NCBI GenBank assembly: GCA_015179045.1
Contig: WHUZ01000039.1
Span: 124,001-188,000, forward strand
Source of the DNA: Kalaharituber pfeilii
Lineage: Eukaryota > Ascomycota > Pezizomycetes > Pezizales > Pezizaceae
Length of the DNA stretch: 64,000 nucleotides
Direction of reading: 5' to 3'
The notes beneath the pieces were generated by a model. The model was given only the letters and a program-made list of their open reading frames with translations, did not search any database and had not been told where the DNA came from. Shown one piece after another: positions 34,301 through 46,797 of this stretch (position 1 is the first letter of the stretch; each line of letters opens with the position of its first letter). Both the position numbers and the translations under genes were made by a program.

Positions 34301-35841
34301 TTAGCTCGAAAGCCAAGGTCCGCATCCTGCATCCTGCGGCGAGCGAGCGAGCGAGCGAGCGCTGCGTGCGTGCAGCGTGCATGACATGGGTTCGCTGGCT
34401 GGCTGGCGGGCTGGCGGGCTCGACGTGCATGTGTGAGTGAGTGAGTGAACGTGAGAAGAAGAAGAAGAGGATGCAACGAAGGGCGAGGACAGTAGTTAGC
34501 TCAACGATCAACGGGCTGGGGCTGGTTTATCGGTGTGGAGGCGGGTCGAACAGCTCATCCACCTTGCTTCACTCACTCACTCATCCCAGCCATTCATTCA
34601 TCCATCCAACCGTACCACATCACCATATCATCACAGCACTCAGCTACCACCACCACCACCACCATATCCCGTGCTGGGACCACACAACACAATAAAAAAA
34701 ATAAATAAATAAAAAAAAAATATATTGGCGAGTGGGGGTTGCGTAGGCAAATTGGGGAAAAAAAGGACACTCCATACTCCTCTCCACCAAAATCCAGATT
34801 GTTCGTTGTTGCTTAATTTCTTTTCTATCATTATCGTTGCACCTGTTTACTCTCTGTGTTGTGTGTGTGTGCGTGCGTGTGTGTGTACTTGCGTCCCGAG
34901 AAATTTCCTCGGCACAGCATTTTTTTTCCCCGGCTGATTTATATTTTTTTTTCCCCGTTTTGTCGGATTTCGTGGATTTTTTTCAATTTAATTAAATTTT
35001 TTTATTTATTTTCTTTTTTGTCGATATCTTCGTCTGTCAACGTTTTTTGGTTGGCCCTTTTCGCCTTCGGCATGCTTTAGCCAACCACTTGCTACCACCA
35101 CCACCACCACCACCACCACACGAAGCCCGTAGCTGAAAGAGAGGGAGAGAAAGTGAATATTTATCACTCGTTTTTATAGCCCAAACGAGCGAATTACCCA
35201 CCACAACAACAATAACAACAACAACATATCCCGTGAACACCAAAACAAGAAAAACAACCTCTCCTCCCTTCCATCCATCCATCCATCCATCCATCCCCTA
35301 CACCCCTACATATTCTAACCCTCACGACAGGACGCAAAAAAAAAAGAACTGGTTACCCACGACACAGAGTATCTTTTGGTGACCTGTGGCGGGGGAAAAA
35401 AAGAAGCATATCTTAACGAAAACGCTCACACGAACATTGTCTATTTTTTTTTTATTTTAATATTTTCACGAGTCAACGATCTTTCTTGGGTTGCTTTAAT
35501 AATCTAATCGATTAATATTTTTTTTTGGTGAAACGGGACGAACGAACACGCAGACAACGAAAAAAAGACCCTGGGGGACAGCGGTAGCAGCAGCAGCAAT
35601 CAAAAGCGTGAAGAGCAGGCAACATAACGCAGAAAAACAGGGCTACGTCCAACGCACCACCACCACCACCACCACCACCAGGGATATCTCCTACCACCTC
35701 CCCACCTCCCAACGACGCACCTTGGGCTTGAAACTAGCCCAAGCAAGCCACACTACGGAGCATCACATACCAGCATTCCTACCCCTCCCCCCACCTCCCC
35801 CCCCGGTAGTGACAACCTCCCCTCCTGCCCCGCGACTCAAA
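28313..35841. other. Long non-coding stretch, increasingly rich in simple repeats
   Basis: No gene recognised over 7.5 kb. It contains a poly-A/GAAA run at 28927-28960, AAT repeats at 29413-29433, CATGT pentamers at 29498-29521, a GCGCG run near 31070-31092 and G-runs near 32250. From 34.3 kb on it is dense in microsatellites. The open frames seen are short and repeat-driven. The last part is probably promoter and 5' UTR of the gene starting at 35842. Confidence 0.45.
34330..35690. repeat. Microsatellite-dense leader region
   Basis: Successive short arrays: GAGC (34340-34360), GGCTGGCGG (34400-34420), CACCAC (34648-34665), GT/GCGT (34860-34890), CACCAC (35095-35118), ACAACA (35203-35225), CCAT (35270-35296), CACCAC (35657-35680). 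They alternate with T-rich runs. This composition is common in long fungal 5' leaders. I infer promoter/5' UTR of the downstream gene but see no start-site signal. Confidence 0.6.
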
Positions 35842-38800
35842 ATGTCGTTCTCTCCCCTCTCCTTCTTCTTCAGCAGCTCGAAGCGCAAGCCTTCGGCTAC
35901 ACAATCCCCACAGCACACGTCGACGACATCCACAAGCAACCACCACCGCACCACCAGCTACCCGTCGTCCCTCTCATCCGTCGACTCTACATACTCGGCC
36001 TCGTCCACCGGAACGACATCTCTGTCCTCCCCGCAGACGCCCCATGCGCCGTCTCCAGTTGTAAATACCACTAGCACTTCGCACCACCGCAACCCCCCCA
36101 GCAGAGCAAAGATGCGTGTCGGAGACATGTCGGTGCCCCGCACCCTGATGAACTTCTCCCTCCCCCCGCTGCTCAAGCCCGTCACCGCGTCGCGGCCCAT
36201 CACGGGCACCGTCGCAACGCAGCTCGACACCCCCCCGCGCCCCACCATCATCAGTCATCGGGACGACCTGCCGTCCACGGGAAGCCGAGTGAACGGGACC
36301 AGCCATATCAGCAGCAGCAGCAGCGGCGCCTCGGGGGCCAGCATCTCGGGATCGACCACGGGCGGCAGCGGCGCATACACGACCGCAAGCCTCGCCCTCA
36401 CCAGACTGATGTACAAGGTCGGCGGCGCCGTCCCGGCTCGGGGTACTCGACCCCGCGGCACGGGTACGTCCACAGCCACAGCCACAGCCATGCCCACACC
36501 CGCGACGATGACGGCGATGCGACACCGCGGGGCCCGCGCAGCAGCAGCCGGAGCCGCCCCACGAGCAGCATGTCCGCGGCGACAGCATCCGCACGGGAGA
36601 CGAGCACCACCCGCGCTGCGAGGATCGAGCGGATCAAAGCGACGGCGAAGGAGGAGACGGCGAAGAAGTTGCGGGAAGAGCTAGCACAGGGAGGGTTCCC
36701 GCCACCGGAGGAGGAGGAGGCAGTCTTTGGTATCGGGTCACTAGGTTGGGTTGGAAAGGGGAAGCCAGGAGTCGTGGATGGGGTAGTGCGGGAGGCTGTT
36801 GGGTCGTGGGCGGACGAAAGGGAAAGGGGGCGAGAACCGGAGAGCAGGGATCAGGATCAAGAGAGCGAGAGGGAGTCATCGAGTAAGTGTGCTTTTCTCT
36901 TTTTCTTCCTTGAGGACATTTCCCCTCGAGTTCCGTTGTTATATTCCATTTTTTGGGGTGAGGAGAGGACGCTGCGGCACAAAACGAGACGCCGAGGGAC
37001 GAAGTGCGTTGTTCAGTTTAAATGGACTTCCTTTGGCTCTTTGCGGTGTTGCGCTGTTTACGCACCCCTAGCTTCCGCGCATAATACTCTGTCTTTCCTT
37101 GCCGTTTCCTTGTAATACCCCACCCCTCTGAACAGAATATCTCATACTCTGCCCCTCACTCGCTTCCAAATTCCGAAAAGGCTCTGCATGCGCGCCCCCC
37201 CGCACGCGTGCACCGCACGCATCATCATCCCGACCGCCATCGCCCGCTACAGCCGCACACCCCCGGCCACCTATCACCTCGCCGCCCCGCGCCCCCGCGA
37301 CCGCAGGCTGCTCCTACTCCTCCCGATGGCTGCTCCCGCGCCGCATTTCGCGTGCGGGACTCGGGCTAGAGGACGTCGGGGCGCAGGTCGCGCGGGCGTG
37401 GAGGAGCCTAGTGCCGTGCGTGAGGTGTGTGGTGAAGGGGGTGGACAAGGATACGTGTGATTCAGGGGAGTGGTTTAGGAGGGGATTGGAGAGGGATGAA
37501 GAGGAGGGGGCGAGGGAGGAGGGAGGGAATAGCGCGCTGAGTACATGTGCTGGTCATCATGGTTGTGGTGAGGCGGATGCGGGAATGCGGCGGAGCGGCG
37601 AGGCGCCGCGAAAGAACCCCGAGAGTGCGGGAGATGGTGGATTCCCACATCCGGAGTTTTTGTGTTTTTGTTTTTCCCGTCTTTCTCTGGCATACCCTGC
37701 TTTTGATGCCATCTCGCATGCGTTTTGTACCCTCTTTCTTCCCTGTTTCCCACTCTGATCCGAATTGCATTTTTCTCTTTTCCCACGAAAGCCACCCCTG
37801 CTAACATGACCATCTCCTGAATCTACAGGAACCCCTACCATCCGCCCGCCAACCACCACAGAGACCCCCTCCGCCGCCCTGCCCGCCGAACCCGCGCAGC
37901 CCAAGCCCCTTCCCGCACCAATACCAGGCCCCACTACCGCCGTCTCCAAACCGCCTACGCCGCCCCTCGATGACGGTCCCGCCGCTACCCCCACTCCGCC
38001 CCCGCCCGCCGAGGAGCCCTCGCACGAACCGACCTTCTCTATCCTCCCGCACTCGCCGACGCCCGCGCCGCCGCAAGAGCTCTTTGCGCCGATGCCTGGC
38101 GCCGAGCTCTCGCTCGGAAGTCCCGTGGCCGCGGCGGTGCTGATGGGGTTAGGACCGGTGGAGCTACCTGCGGAGGTCGCGTCGAAGGGAAAGAAGAGGG
38201 ACGAGGAGGCTGCAGAGCCAGAGGCAATTGTGATCGAGAGAGGAGTGGAAGAGAAGGAGCAGGAGGAGGAGGCTGAAGGCGCAGAGCAGAAGACATTACC
38301 TGTTACAGAGGCGGAGAAGAAGGATGAGGAGTGGGAAGTCGTGGATAAGAGCGGTGTGCCAGAGCCAGCCGTTCTAGAGGAGGAGGAGGCTGCGAAAGAG
38401 AAGGAGGTTGAAGCTATTGCTGCACCTGCAAAGGAAGACGGACCCGCGCATGCCGCTGCCCCGGAGGAGGAAGAGGAGCAAGTGCAGATCGCCCCTGCGG
38501 AGGAAAAGAAGAGCGAAGTGCTAGTACCTGCAGTTGAGGAGGAAAAGAAGAGCGAAGTGCCAGTACCTGCAGTTGAGGAGGAGGCGGCTGCGCCAGCGGA
38601 GGTTCCCCCCGCCCCAGCAGCGCCCACCGTAGAGGATGTCAACAAAGACGAAGACGAGAAGCCCACGGCGCCAGAGGAGCCACAAGACAGGACCGCAACA
38701 GAGGAAGAGTCCCCTTCCGATATCCCCCTCCCCATCACCCCTCCTACTGCTGCATCCCCCGAAGAGCCGCCATCCCCCAGGCGCCGCCATCCCCAACTTC

Positions 38801-41634
38801 ATCCTCCTCCCCCGCATCCCCACCCCAAGCTCACCAACCCCAACCTCGACTGGGACACTCTGGTCAACGAGATCCTCAAGGAGCACAACGACTCCGACAG
38901 CGCCGCCGCCGGTCCGTCGTCCCCTGAGTCCAGAAAGCAATCCGAGATCGTCACGGCCCTGCCCATCGCGCAGGATGTCGTCCAAGTCCCTGCGCCGCAG
39001 ACCACCGAAGAGGAGATGCATATCCTGCCAGTCGAGGCCGTTGTTCCCGAAATGTTCCCGAAGGACGTCTATGAGCCGCCAATCATCACTCCCGTACAGG
39101 TGCCCCCGCGGAGAATCGAAGACGAGGAGAAGTCCCCCGTCCCAGAGATCACTGTTGATTCACCCAAGGCGAGCGTGCAGGCCCTGAAGCCGGCGGTGGA
39201 GGAAAGCAAGGAGCCGCAGCAGCAGCAGCGTATGCATTCCCGCGCCCGTTCCCTATTGAATACTAGACCCTTAGCTGACATGCGGGACGAGACAGAGCCC
39301 GAACCAGCAGCCGTTGTTGAAGCCGTTGTTGACGTGGATGTCGCAGCCGCTGCCGCGCGCGCTGAGCCCGTCATGGCCGCGCCCGTCCCCGTCCCCGCAC
39401 CCGCCCCCGCAATCAACCCCGCAGACACAATCAAGCTCGTGATCCCACCCCCCCCGCGCCGCGCAACTTGCAGGACGAGATGATGGACGATGTCGACGAA
39501 GCCACCGGCGAGCGCTGGGTGCGCAAGTACAAGCCCGACTCCGATGCCGCCGCGAAGGAAAAGGACGAGGAAGCAGACCGCCCCGCCGAGCTCGAGAGCC
39601 CCACCTCCCCGTCGAGCCCGTCGAGCCCGACGCACAAGGAGTCAAAGTCGAACCTCACCAAGCGGCTGACGCGGGGGTTCTCCTTCCGCGACAGGAGGCC
39701 CTCCATCTCGCCTGACGACATGCTCCGCCCCGGCACATCCCACTCTGCAGCCGTCTCCATCGGCTCCGTCGACGACCGACGCAGCGTTGCGGAATCCACC
39801 ACCGGCAAGCGAGTGAGCAACATGCTGCGCAGCCCCACCGCGAAGAACATCATGACGTTCGGCATCAGCGGGCTCAAGGACAAGATGGACAAGAAGAAGG
39901 AGGCGAAGGAGGGCGCCGCTGCCGCCGCCGAGCCAGAAGCCCCGTCAACCACTCAGGCGAACCGCCCCCCATCCGTGAAATCGTCCGACTCGGCGTCACC
40001 GAGCCCGAAGCCCTTGACGAGGCGGAACACGAAGGAGCTGTTTGGGCTCGCGATCAACAAGGCGAAGAGCGCAAAGAAGGACGCCGACTCCACTCCCGCA
40101 TCGCCCACGGCAGGGTCGTCGTCGGAGAAGAGCCCACCGCCCACGCCGGCCCCGGGGCTGACCAGGAGGCTGACGATGAGCAATGCAGTCAGCTTGATGA
40201 TGCAGAAGAAGAAGGCGCAAGACGAAAAAGTCAAGTCCGCAGAGGCGAACGCCGCCGCCGCCGCCGCAGCTGCCCAGGCACAGGCCCAGGCCTCGTCCGT
40301 CCCATCCACGCCAGTCCCCGCCGAGGCCTCCGGATCCCCGCCCGCCACTCCCGCCGAGGCGCCCGCTGCCCCGGCAACGGACGCAGCAGCAGACGCCGCA
40401 GCCGCAGCACCTCCGTCCATGATTCCCGCTCCGACGAATCCCCCCGCCCCAGCGAAGCGCAGGCCCACTATCTCCATGAACTCCGCCGTCAACCTCATGA
40501 TGCTTCGCAGGAAAACAAACGAGGACAAGTCCGGCACTGCATCCGGGTCTGCGGTCGAGGACGACAAGGCCTCTGCTGCGTCTGCGCCAGTGACCACCTC
40601 TGCAGGCGCCACCGCCGGAGATGAATCCGCGGTAGACACGGCCGAGACTGCGGAGGCGCCGTCGCCAAAGCCGGTACGGAGACGCAACACAATGAGCATG
40701 TCTGGTGCGGTGAATCTGATGATGCTGCGCAAGGGCAAAGATAAGGAGAAGGAGAAGGAGAAGGAGAAGGAGAAGGAGAAGGAGAAGGAGAAGGAGGAGA
40801 CTGACAAGGACGTCACCGGAGAGTCCGGCTCCGCCGCCGCTGCTGGCACCGACTCTGACACCGCCGCGACCACGACCGCAACAGCAAAGAAGGAGAAACG
40901 CATGTCGATGGGTCGATGGGAGCAATGTTCGGCAGGAAGAAGTCCGTTGGCACTCCCACCGGGCAGGGTCATCGAGCCGCCCCACTACCCCAATGACGCC
41001 AGGCACTGCGGGACTCAAGTCTTCAACCTCACTAGCGCCAACACAGACATTGGACACGGCGGCCCCCGCAGCTCCTCCGGCCCCGATACAATCAAGCAAG
41101 CCACCGTCGGTAATCAGCGTCGACAACAACACGCGCCCCGGCACGTCCGCCTCCAAATCGTCACGAAACCCGTTCAAGAGACGCGATACCGACGGCATGT
41201 CCGTGCGGTCAGTCGCTGTCGACAGCCCCGCATCCCCCACGGGCGACCACGACGTGATCGAAGCCGACGACGATGCCTCCGCATCCGCGACGAACGGAAC
41301 CAGCAAGAGCAAGCACAACCGGCGGTGGTCAGTCGCGCTAGGCGGCAAGGCAAAGTCCTCGAGCAAGCTGAGCCAGGTGGAGAGTAGCACCAATAACAGG
41401 AGGTCGTCGATAGAGCCCCCGGTCTTGAGGAGGCCTGTGACGTCGTCGTCAGTGCAGTTGTTGGGTGGAGGCAGCAGCGGAGAGAAGGGGGGTGCTGCGC
41501 AGGTGACGGGCGGAACGGTGCCGACGCCCCCTGCGACGGCGTCGAGTGAGAAGACGAGGCCAAAGTTGGCGGCGAGGGCGAAGACGTTCATGACGTTGGG
41601 AGCTCTGGCTAAGAAGGATAAGGCGGGGAAGTAA
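35842..41634 (+). CDS. Large disordered protein with repeated NAVxLMM basic motifs
   Basis: Begins at an ATG in good context (CAAAATG), MSFSPLSFFFSSSKRKPS. Two introns fit the frame: 36883-37135 (GTAAGT...ACAG, phase 1), and one ending at 37828 with the donor probably at 37568 (GTGAGG; alternatives 37625 and 37637 keep the same phase). The product is about 1,760 residues, Ser/Thr/Pro/Glu-rich and mostly disordered. A compact part near 37320-37500 reads GLGLEDVGAQVARAWRSLVP. The C-terminal third carries three copies of a basic motif, RRxTxSMxxAVNLMMLR (about 40161, 40454, 40677), a KE run, and ends KTFMTLGALAKKDKAGK. The frame slips by one base at about 36430, 39450 (C9 run), 40915 and 40960, always in the same direction. 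GC is much higher than its surroundings. I do not recognise a family. The Arg-Arg-x-Ser/Thr sites suggest kinase targets, which is inference. Confidence 0.75.
40738..40797 (+). repeat. AAGGAG hexamer run encoding (KE)n
   Basis: About ten AAGGAG units in frame within the large gene, encoding alternating Lys-Glu. It is length-variable by nature and a candidate polymorphic site. Confidence 0.9.
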
Positions 41635-42760
41635 GAAATTAACCGAACCGTTGAAGTGACTGCGATAGTGCAACTTGTGTTTGGATGATGATGATTTTTT
41701 GAATGATTTTTTTTTTTTTGTTTGTTTGTTCTACACGTTGGTGTTTTCATCCTTTTTACTATTCTGCATTTCATCTTTCATCTTTGCTCTTTTTTTTTTA
41801 AAACTACATTGTTATTACATTTTTGTCATGCAGAATCTCGGAGCCTTTTTTTTTTTTCATTTCTCATTTTTTCATTTTTTTTGATTTTCGCAACACCACC
41901 GAGCATTATTATTATTTGGCAACTCATGAGTCCACGTTTTTTTTTTTTTTTTTTTGCAACATGTTTTTGGATGATATATTTGATGTTTTATTTGATGTCT
42001 TTTTTTTTTTTTTTTGGTTGGAAAATCGCAGTACGCGCATATTATCACATGACTTGATCTTGCCATTGTATTTTTTTGGAGGTGTTTTTTTTTTTTTTTT
42101 TGTTGCTGCTCGAGATTTTTTATATGTTTGAAGTATTCGTGAATATGAATCGATCGATAGGTTTACGTATAGCTTTGTTGGTGAAGTAGATCGTAGTGGT
42201 GATTGTAAGGGATGTAGTGTTGCGTGAATAGCAGGCATTTGGAATTGGGACAGTGATGGTGTAGAGGGGTTAGATTCTCCGGATGTTCACAGCTGTGGTG
42301 TGTGTAAGTGCACCGGTATTCTGTGTGGTAAGGGGATATTTTCTTCGGGCGTGAAGAAAGCAAAAGTTTTACTCAATTGCCGGATTTTCCTGTTACGTTT
42401 TGTAGGCTTGGTTTGTCTACGGGATTAGCTGCACTTTTGGTTTTATATTTGGGTTTTGGTGGTTTGTGTATGGGAAACGTTTCAAATTGCATTATTCACA
42501 AAGCTTGTTTATCTTATCGTTGACGACGACATAGGTTCCAGGCGCCATCGAGCGGTGTACTTGCTAGGACTAATTTTAGCAAGTTATTTCGGCACTATTA
42601 TGTTCTGGTAGTATGATTTTTCCAATATCTGAGCAATGTTGAGCCAAGAATTTCCTGGCTGCACTTTCCAGTTCCTCCTATAGGTAACGGGCTTCATAAT
42701 TTTCATTCCCTTTCCAACTTCTTTTGTTTTTCTCCCGCTACCAAGTGTGGTGGTAGCCAG
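41635..42760. other. T-rich 3' flank of the large gene
   Basis: Many poly-T tracts of 9-17 bases (for example 41937-41956, 42000-42015, 42085-42102) without LINE tail sequence beside them. Probably 3' UTR and spacer. No gene recognised. Confidence 0.5.
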
Positions 42761-42761
42761 A

Positions 42762-42815
42762 GTACCGATGGAAAGGATAAGGGTAAATGCGGGCCGGAAC
42801 GCCACGCATCGGTAG
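42762..42815 (+). repeat. 54-bp dispersed repeat at the duplication boundary
   Basis: GTACCGATGGAAAGGATAAG to CATCGGTAG. Near-identical at 60063-60116; an inverted diverged copy lies at 14685-14738. It forms the very first bases of the duplicated block. Confidence 0.8.
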
Positions 42816-44161
42816 GGGGGCTATGTGATGATGCGTATATATATGCTAAGGAAGCGAGCTCATATTTGACAAGCGAGATGTGGATGTATAGGTTTAGTTG
42901 GAAAGTGAATTTCGGCTGTATAAAAAATTATTGAGAAGCATAGCTGCTTCGCCCTGACTGCACCTGTGAACTCAAGTCCGGGTGGCGGCGCAGTGTGGAG
43001 GAATTTCTTCAACAAGAGAGAGCTTCTGTATTGCCAGTGTAGGTTGATCAGAGCAGAACCTCCGTTCACCCCCTTCTCACATATATACAGGACATACAGG
43101 ATACAACCTCCCCCCCCCGTTTCAGCAACAGCCCACTTCCGGCATCAACCCCCCGTGCTCCTCGCAACTGCCCCCTCCAGTAACGGCGTACGTGTACACC
43201 GCCACAGCACCCCGAATGCTTTCTTGAGTCCTGACGTGCTGAGCCTCTTCTTTTTAATCCTAAGATGTTCTTCGCTACTTATGGGTTTTTTTTAAACTCA
43301 AATTCGTTGTATAGCATCTACTTGCATAATCTGCACTGCTGCTTCACCATTCCGTGCTTTCAAGTTTGACACTTAAGATGTTCTTGGCTATCCGCCCTGG
43401 ATCTATAGAGGAGTCGGAGGTGAGACGCAATTCCGAGTATCTTCGTCGAATATTCTGAAGTCCGAACCTCCGTGATACCTTGGGCTTTCGAATTACATCG
43501 GCACATATATAACATTCCATTGAGCGACACTGAATAGAACTGTATAATCAAATATATCCGCCGAGTTTGGCATAATGTCGTAGCTACCTGGACACCAAGC
43601 AATTTAGGTTGCATAGTGACTTCTCGTGCAGCTGGAGTTGATTCATTGCTCGAGCCAATTGCGTACCATCGAAGTAGCATTTCAAATCCGGGTTATTGCA
43701 ATCCGCCTCACAAGTCTCTGGTATAGTGGATACGGCGATTCAGCTGAGGCATTCATTTGTGCAAGTCGGAGTAGGAAGGTAGGGTTTACGAGGGGTTCGC
43801 ACAAACTTCTGAAGGAAGCTTCTGTGGTTCTATCTGCAGTAGACTGGCCGGAAACGAGCAACTCTCTTGCTATCCGCCAATGTGTGGTTTATTGCATACT
43901 TTTTTATTGGTGCTGTTACTGTTCTTAACTCCACATCTTTACGGCTTGAAGGCGAACCTGCGCTATCTTTGTTTTTCGTTATTAAAGCTTCATTGTTATA
44001 CCCTACATTTTGGATTCTTGTCGCCTCTCATCATGTATATAAGTCAGAGTCTCTTGCGACTCTTCATTTTAATATGCGAAATTACATTGATACATAATTA
44101 TCGACTTTTCTTCACAAACGCCTGCGCCTGCCAAAATATGCTTTCAAGATAAAATGATGTA
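42816..44161. other. NLR 5' flank, no gene recognised
   Basis: Conserved with 60117-61830 because of the duplication. It contains small open frames (for example 43867-44097) that are preserved in both copies, but recent duplication alone explains that. No domain recognised. Confidence 0.5.
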
Positions 44162-46797
44162 CTGTCGCTTACCTAATGGTGACCGACCACCCATAAGTGA
44201 CCGATTAAAATATCCCTGTCAATCACCTCCCCCCCGCTTCATTTTTGCATATTATCTCACCACCCATGCATTGTTTATAGTACCTGAATATACCATTTTA
44301 ATCTGCATCCACTACACTATCAAGCCACTATACCCTAGTGCCTATCCTAGCTCATTATGCCTGCATATACTGAGGAAGAAATGCAACGTGCGGTTGATTT
44401 CGCTAAACGGCACCCCTCCATTCCAAAGGCACGCATAGCAGCTGAATATGGAGTGAATGAAGTTACACTACGGCGCAGAGTGAAGGGCGAACGCAAGGCA
44501 CACAAATTTGCTTATCGGCATCGGCAGCTTTTTACTCCAGGAGAAGAATCAGCACTCAAAGAACACTGCCTTGAAATGGCCGATCGCGGTTTCCCACTAT
44601 CCCACGCTTTGTTTGAGCAAATGGCACAAGATATTCTAATTTCTCGTGCTCAGAAGCATAGTACTACTGAGAAACAATGTACTGGTAGTATATGGGAGAT
44701 CAGGAAGGCTCATAAGGATGCAGTAGCTAAGGGATTAGCACCTGCTATTGGGAAGCACTGGGTATCACGGTTTCTTAAACGCCATCCGGAACTTGACAAA
44801 AAGTTCGTCCAATACCACGAGCGTACACGGCGAAAAGCAGGTGCATCTAAAGAACTCCAAGCGCACTTCTATAGGCTTCTAGCAAATCTTATTCGGCGGT
44901 ACAATGTCACTGAACCGAACATATGGAATTGCGACGAAAAAGGCATTATTATTGGAGATGATAAGATCAAGAAAAAATACATTGTTCGCGCAGGGACCAA
45001 AGCTGCAGAAGCACTAACTGAGGGGTCTAGAGAGTTTGTTACTGTTTTGGAGACAGTTTCTGCAGCAGGGGCGCATATACCACCATATGTGGTATACAAG
45101 GGCAAAGTTCATGTCGAAGCATCATATGGAGAAGGGGGGGTACATAGCGCTGATGCGACATTTGGTATGTCACCAAATGGATATGGATGATGATTTAGGC
45201 TTCGAGTACATCTCTACACACTTTGAGCGCCATACCAGGCCAGCATATGATAAATCTCTGAAGAAGCGCCCTACCCGAATTCTTATTGTTGATGGGCATA
45301 GCTCTCATGTCTATTGGCGGACGGTTGAATTTGCTCTCAATCATGATATCCAGATGATATGCCTCCCACCCCATAGCACTCACTTTATGCAACCTCTTGA
45401 CGTGGGATGCTTTGGCTTGCTTCAGAGAGCCTATCGGCGCAATCTACAGTACTGGCTACGTCATCATACCTTCGAAGTACTGAAACGACCGGCATTTTGG
45501 GAAATTTTGTACGAGGCTCGCAAGGAAGTATATACCATAGATATCATCAAGAAAGCATGGAATAAATCTGGATGCTGGCCAGTCAATATTGACAATGCGC
45601 GAGGAGTACCAGCTACAGTGGGTAAAGGGCCTGAGACATCAAGGACGAAAAAGGTTAAATTTGCGCCTACAACCAATCAGCTTCAAGATACCATGATCCC
45701 TGCATTTCCTCCCGCCTCGAAGCTTCCCCCTACCAATACTATACTATCACCACCGACGAAGCTGCGTAATCTTGCTCGCCAAATCGACCAATTCGCATTA
45801 ACTCCTCAACGTAGTGCAACAATACGAGAATTCATTGATCTTACTATGCAGCAAGTTGCATACTTCCATGAGATTCGCCCACGAGGGGAAAAATTTATGC
45901 AGCTCAGAAGTGGAAAAGAAATCAACAAGGCACCAAGCAAACGTCGAGTAGGTCAAGGGCGCGTTTTAACACGCAAGGAGGTTGAGGAGGGCCAGAAGAA
46001 GTTGAAAAAAAAAAAGGAGGATGAAGCTGCTGCTGCTGTATTAAAGGCTGCTAAGGCAGCAGAGAAAAAGGTCCGGGATGCAGAAAAGGCAGCTCGAGAA
46101 GCTGAATGGAAGCAGGCACGAGATGCAGCACTCGCAGCAGGACTCCCTATCCCAAAAAAGCCCCGTGCACCTCGCAAAAAAAAGGCTCCAGCTACTGATC
46201 CAATGGAGGGGTCCTCAAAAGCGGGGGAGGGGGGGTTAACAGAGAATGCAGAAGGTAAGAATGCTATAGCTGTTACAAAGAATAGTGCTAATGTCACCCA
46301 AGGCCCCCCTGTAGAGGAAATATCAATTGAGGAGGATTGGGAGGACGAGGACGATGAAATATTTGTACAACATCTTCGGCAGCTGGAAATATATAATTAT
46401 ATGGAAGTACGTATCTATGCAAAATCTTCATTATGTCTATAAGCTCACTAATGTATAGGATTAATTGAGTAGTAAGATGTTTTTATGCCATCTGAGAATT
46501 ATATACAGCATTGACTGTATTGATTTATGGAGAATTCGAATTTTGAGGGGGTAGATATTGAGGAGGGTTGTCTTTCTATACTATTTTGGTCTAATTTTTG
46601 GATATTTCATGAGATCTTGTATTTTTATTTTTTCCTATATCACATCTGATAGCGCAGCGCTTGTTGTATTGAGTATGACTTCGCCTATATTTTTGCCGTT
46701 TTGTTGGCGTTGGTAATAGTAATGAATTTGAAGGTGGATGCAGGGATTCCCAATTCGGTCACCTATGGGTGGTCGGTCACCATTAGGTAAGCGACAG
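44162..46797 (+). mobile_element. Pogo/Fot-like DNA transposon with complete ends
   Basis: Terminal inverted repeats of about 43 bp, beginning CTGTCGCTTACCTAATGGTG, differ by one base. TA duplicates at 44160-44161 and 46798-46799. The paralogous locus near 61820-61830 reads GATGTACGG without the insertion and so is the empty site. Length 2,636 bp with one transposase gene. Complete ends and near-identical TIRs point to recent activity, although the transposase frame is broken. Confidence 0.96.
44357..46442 (+). pseudogene. Pogo/Tigger-type DDE transposase, frameshifted
   Basis: Starts MPAYTEEEMQRAVDFAKRH with a psq-type helix-turn-helix (IAAEYGVNEVTLRRRV, about residues 25-42). A CENP-B/Tc5-like DNA-binding region follows (GKHWVSRFLKRHPEL, about 130-145), then the DDE nuclease: WNCDEKGIIIG (first D), LIVDGHSSH (second D), and LPPHSTHFMQPLDVGCFG (third D). 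The first frame stops at 45190, just after SPNGYG; the second frame carries on from MDDDLGFEY, so a one-base gain or two-base loss lies near 45175-45185. The C-terminal third is a Lys/Ala/Glu coiled coil plus an acidic tail. The last codons may be an intron (46407-46458), which would give a stop at 46464. A sequencing error cannot be excluded as the cause of the shift. Confidence 0.9.

Noticed and set aside
37557..41774. Long antisense open frames (for example 37557-38738 and 39996-41774, minus)
   Set aside because: They are shadows of the GC-rich, Ala/Glu/Pro-coding plus-strand gene; composition is low-complexity Ser/Gly/Leu and there are no domains.
41937..42102. LINE insertions marked by long poly-T tracts
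   Set aside because: No family A or B 3' end lies beside these tracts and there are no target duplications; they are simple T-rich 3' flank.
43867..44097. Conserved small gene upstream of the NLR (same frame at 61529-61759)
   Set aside because: The frame is kept in both copies only because the segments are recent duplicates; no domain or codon signal supports it.
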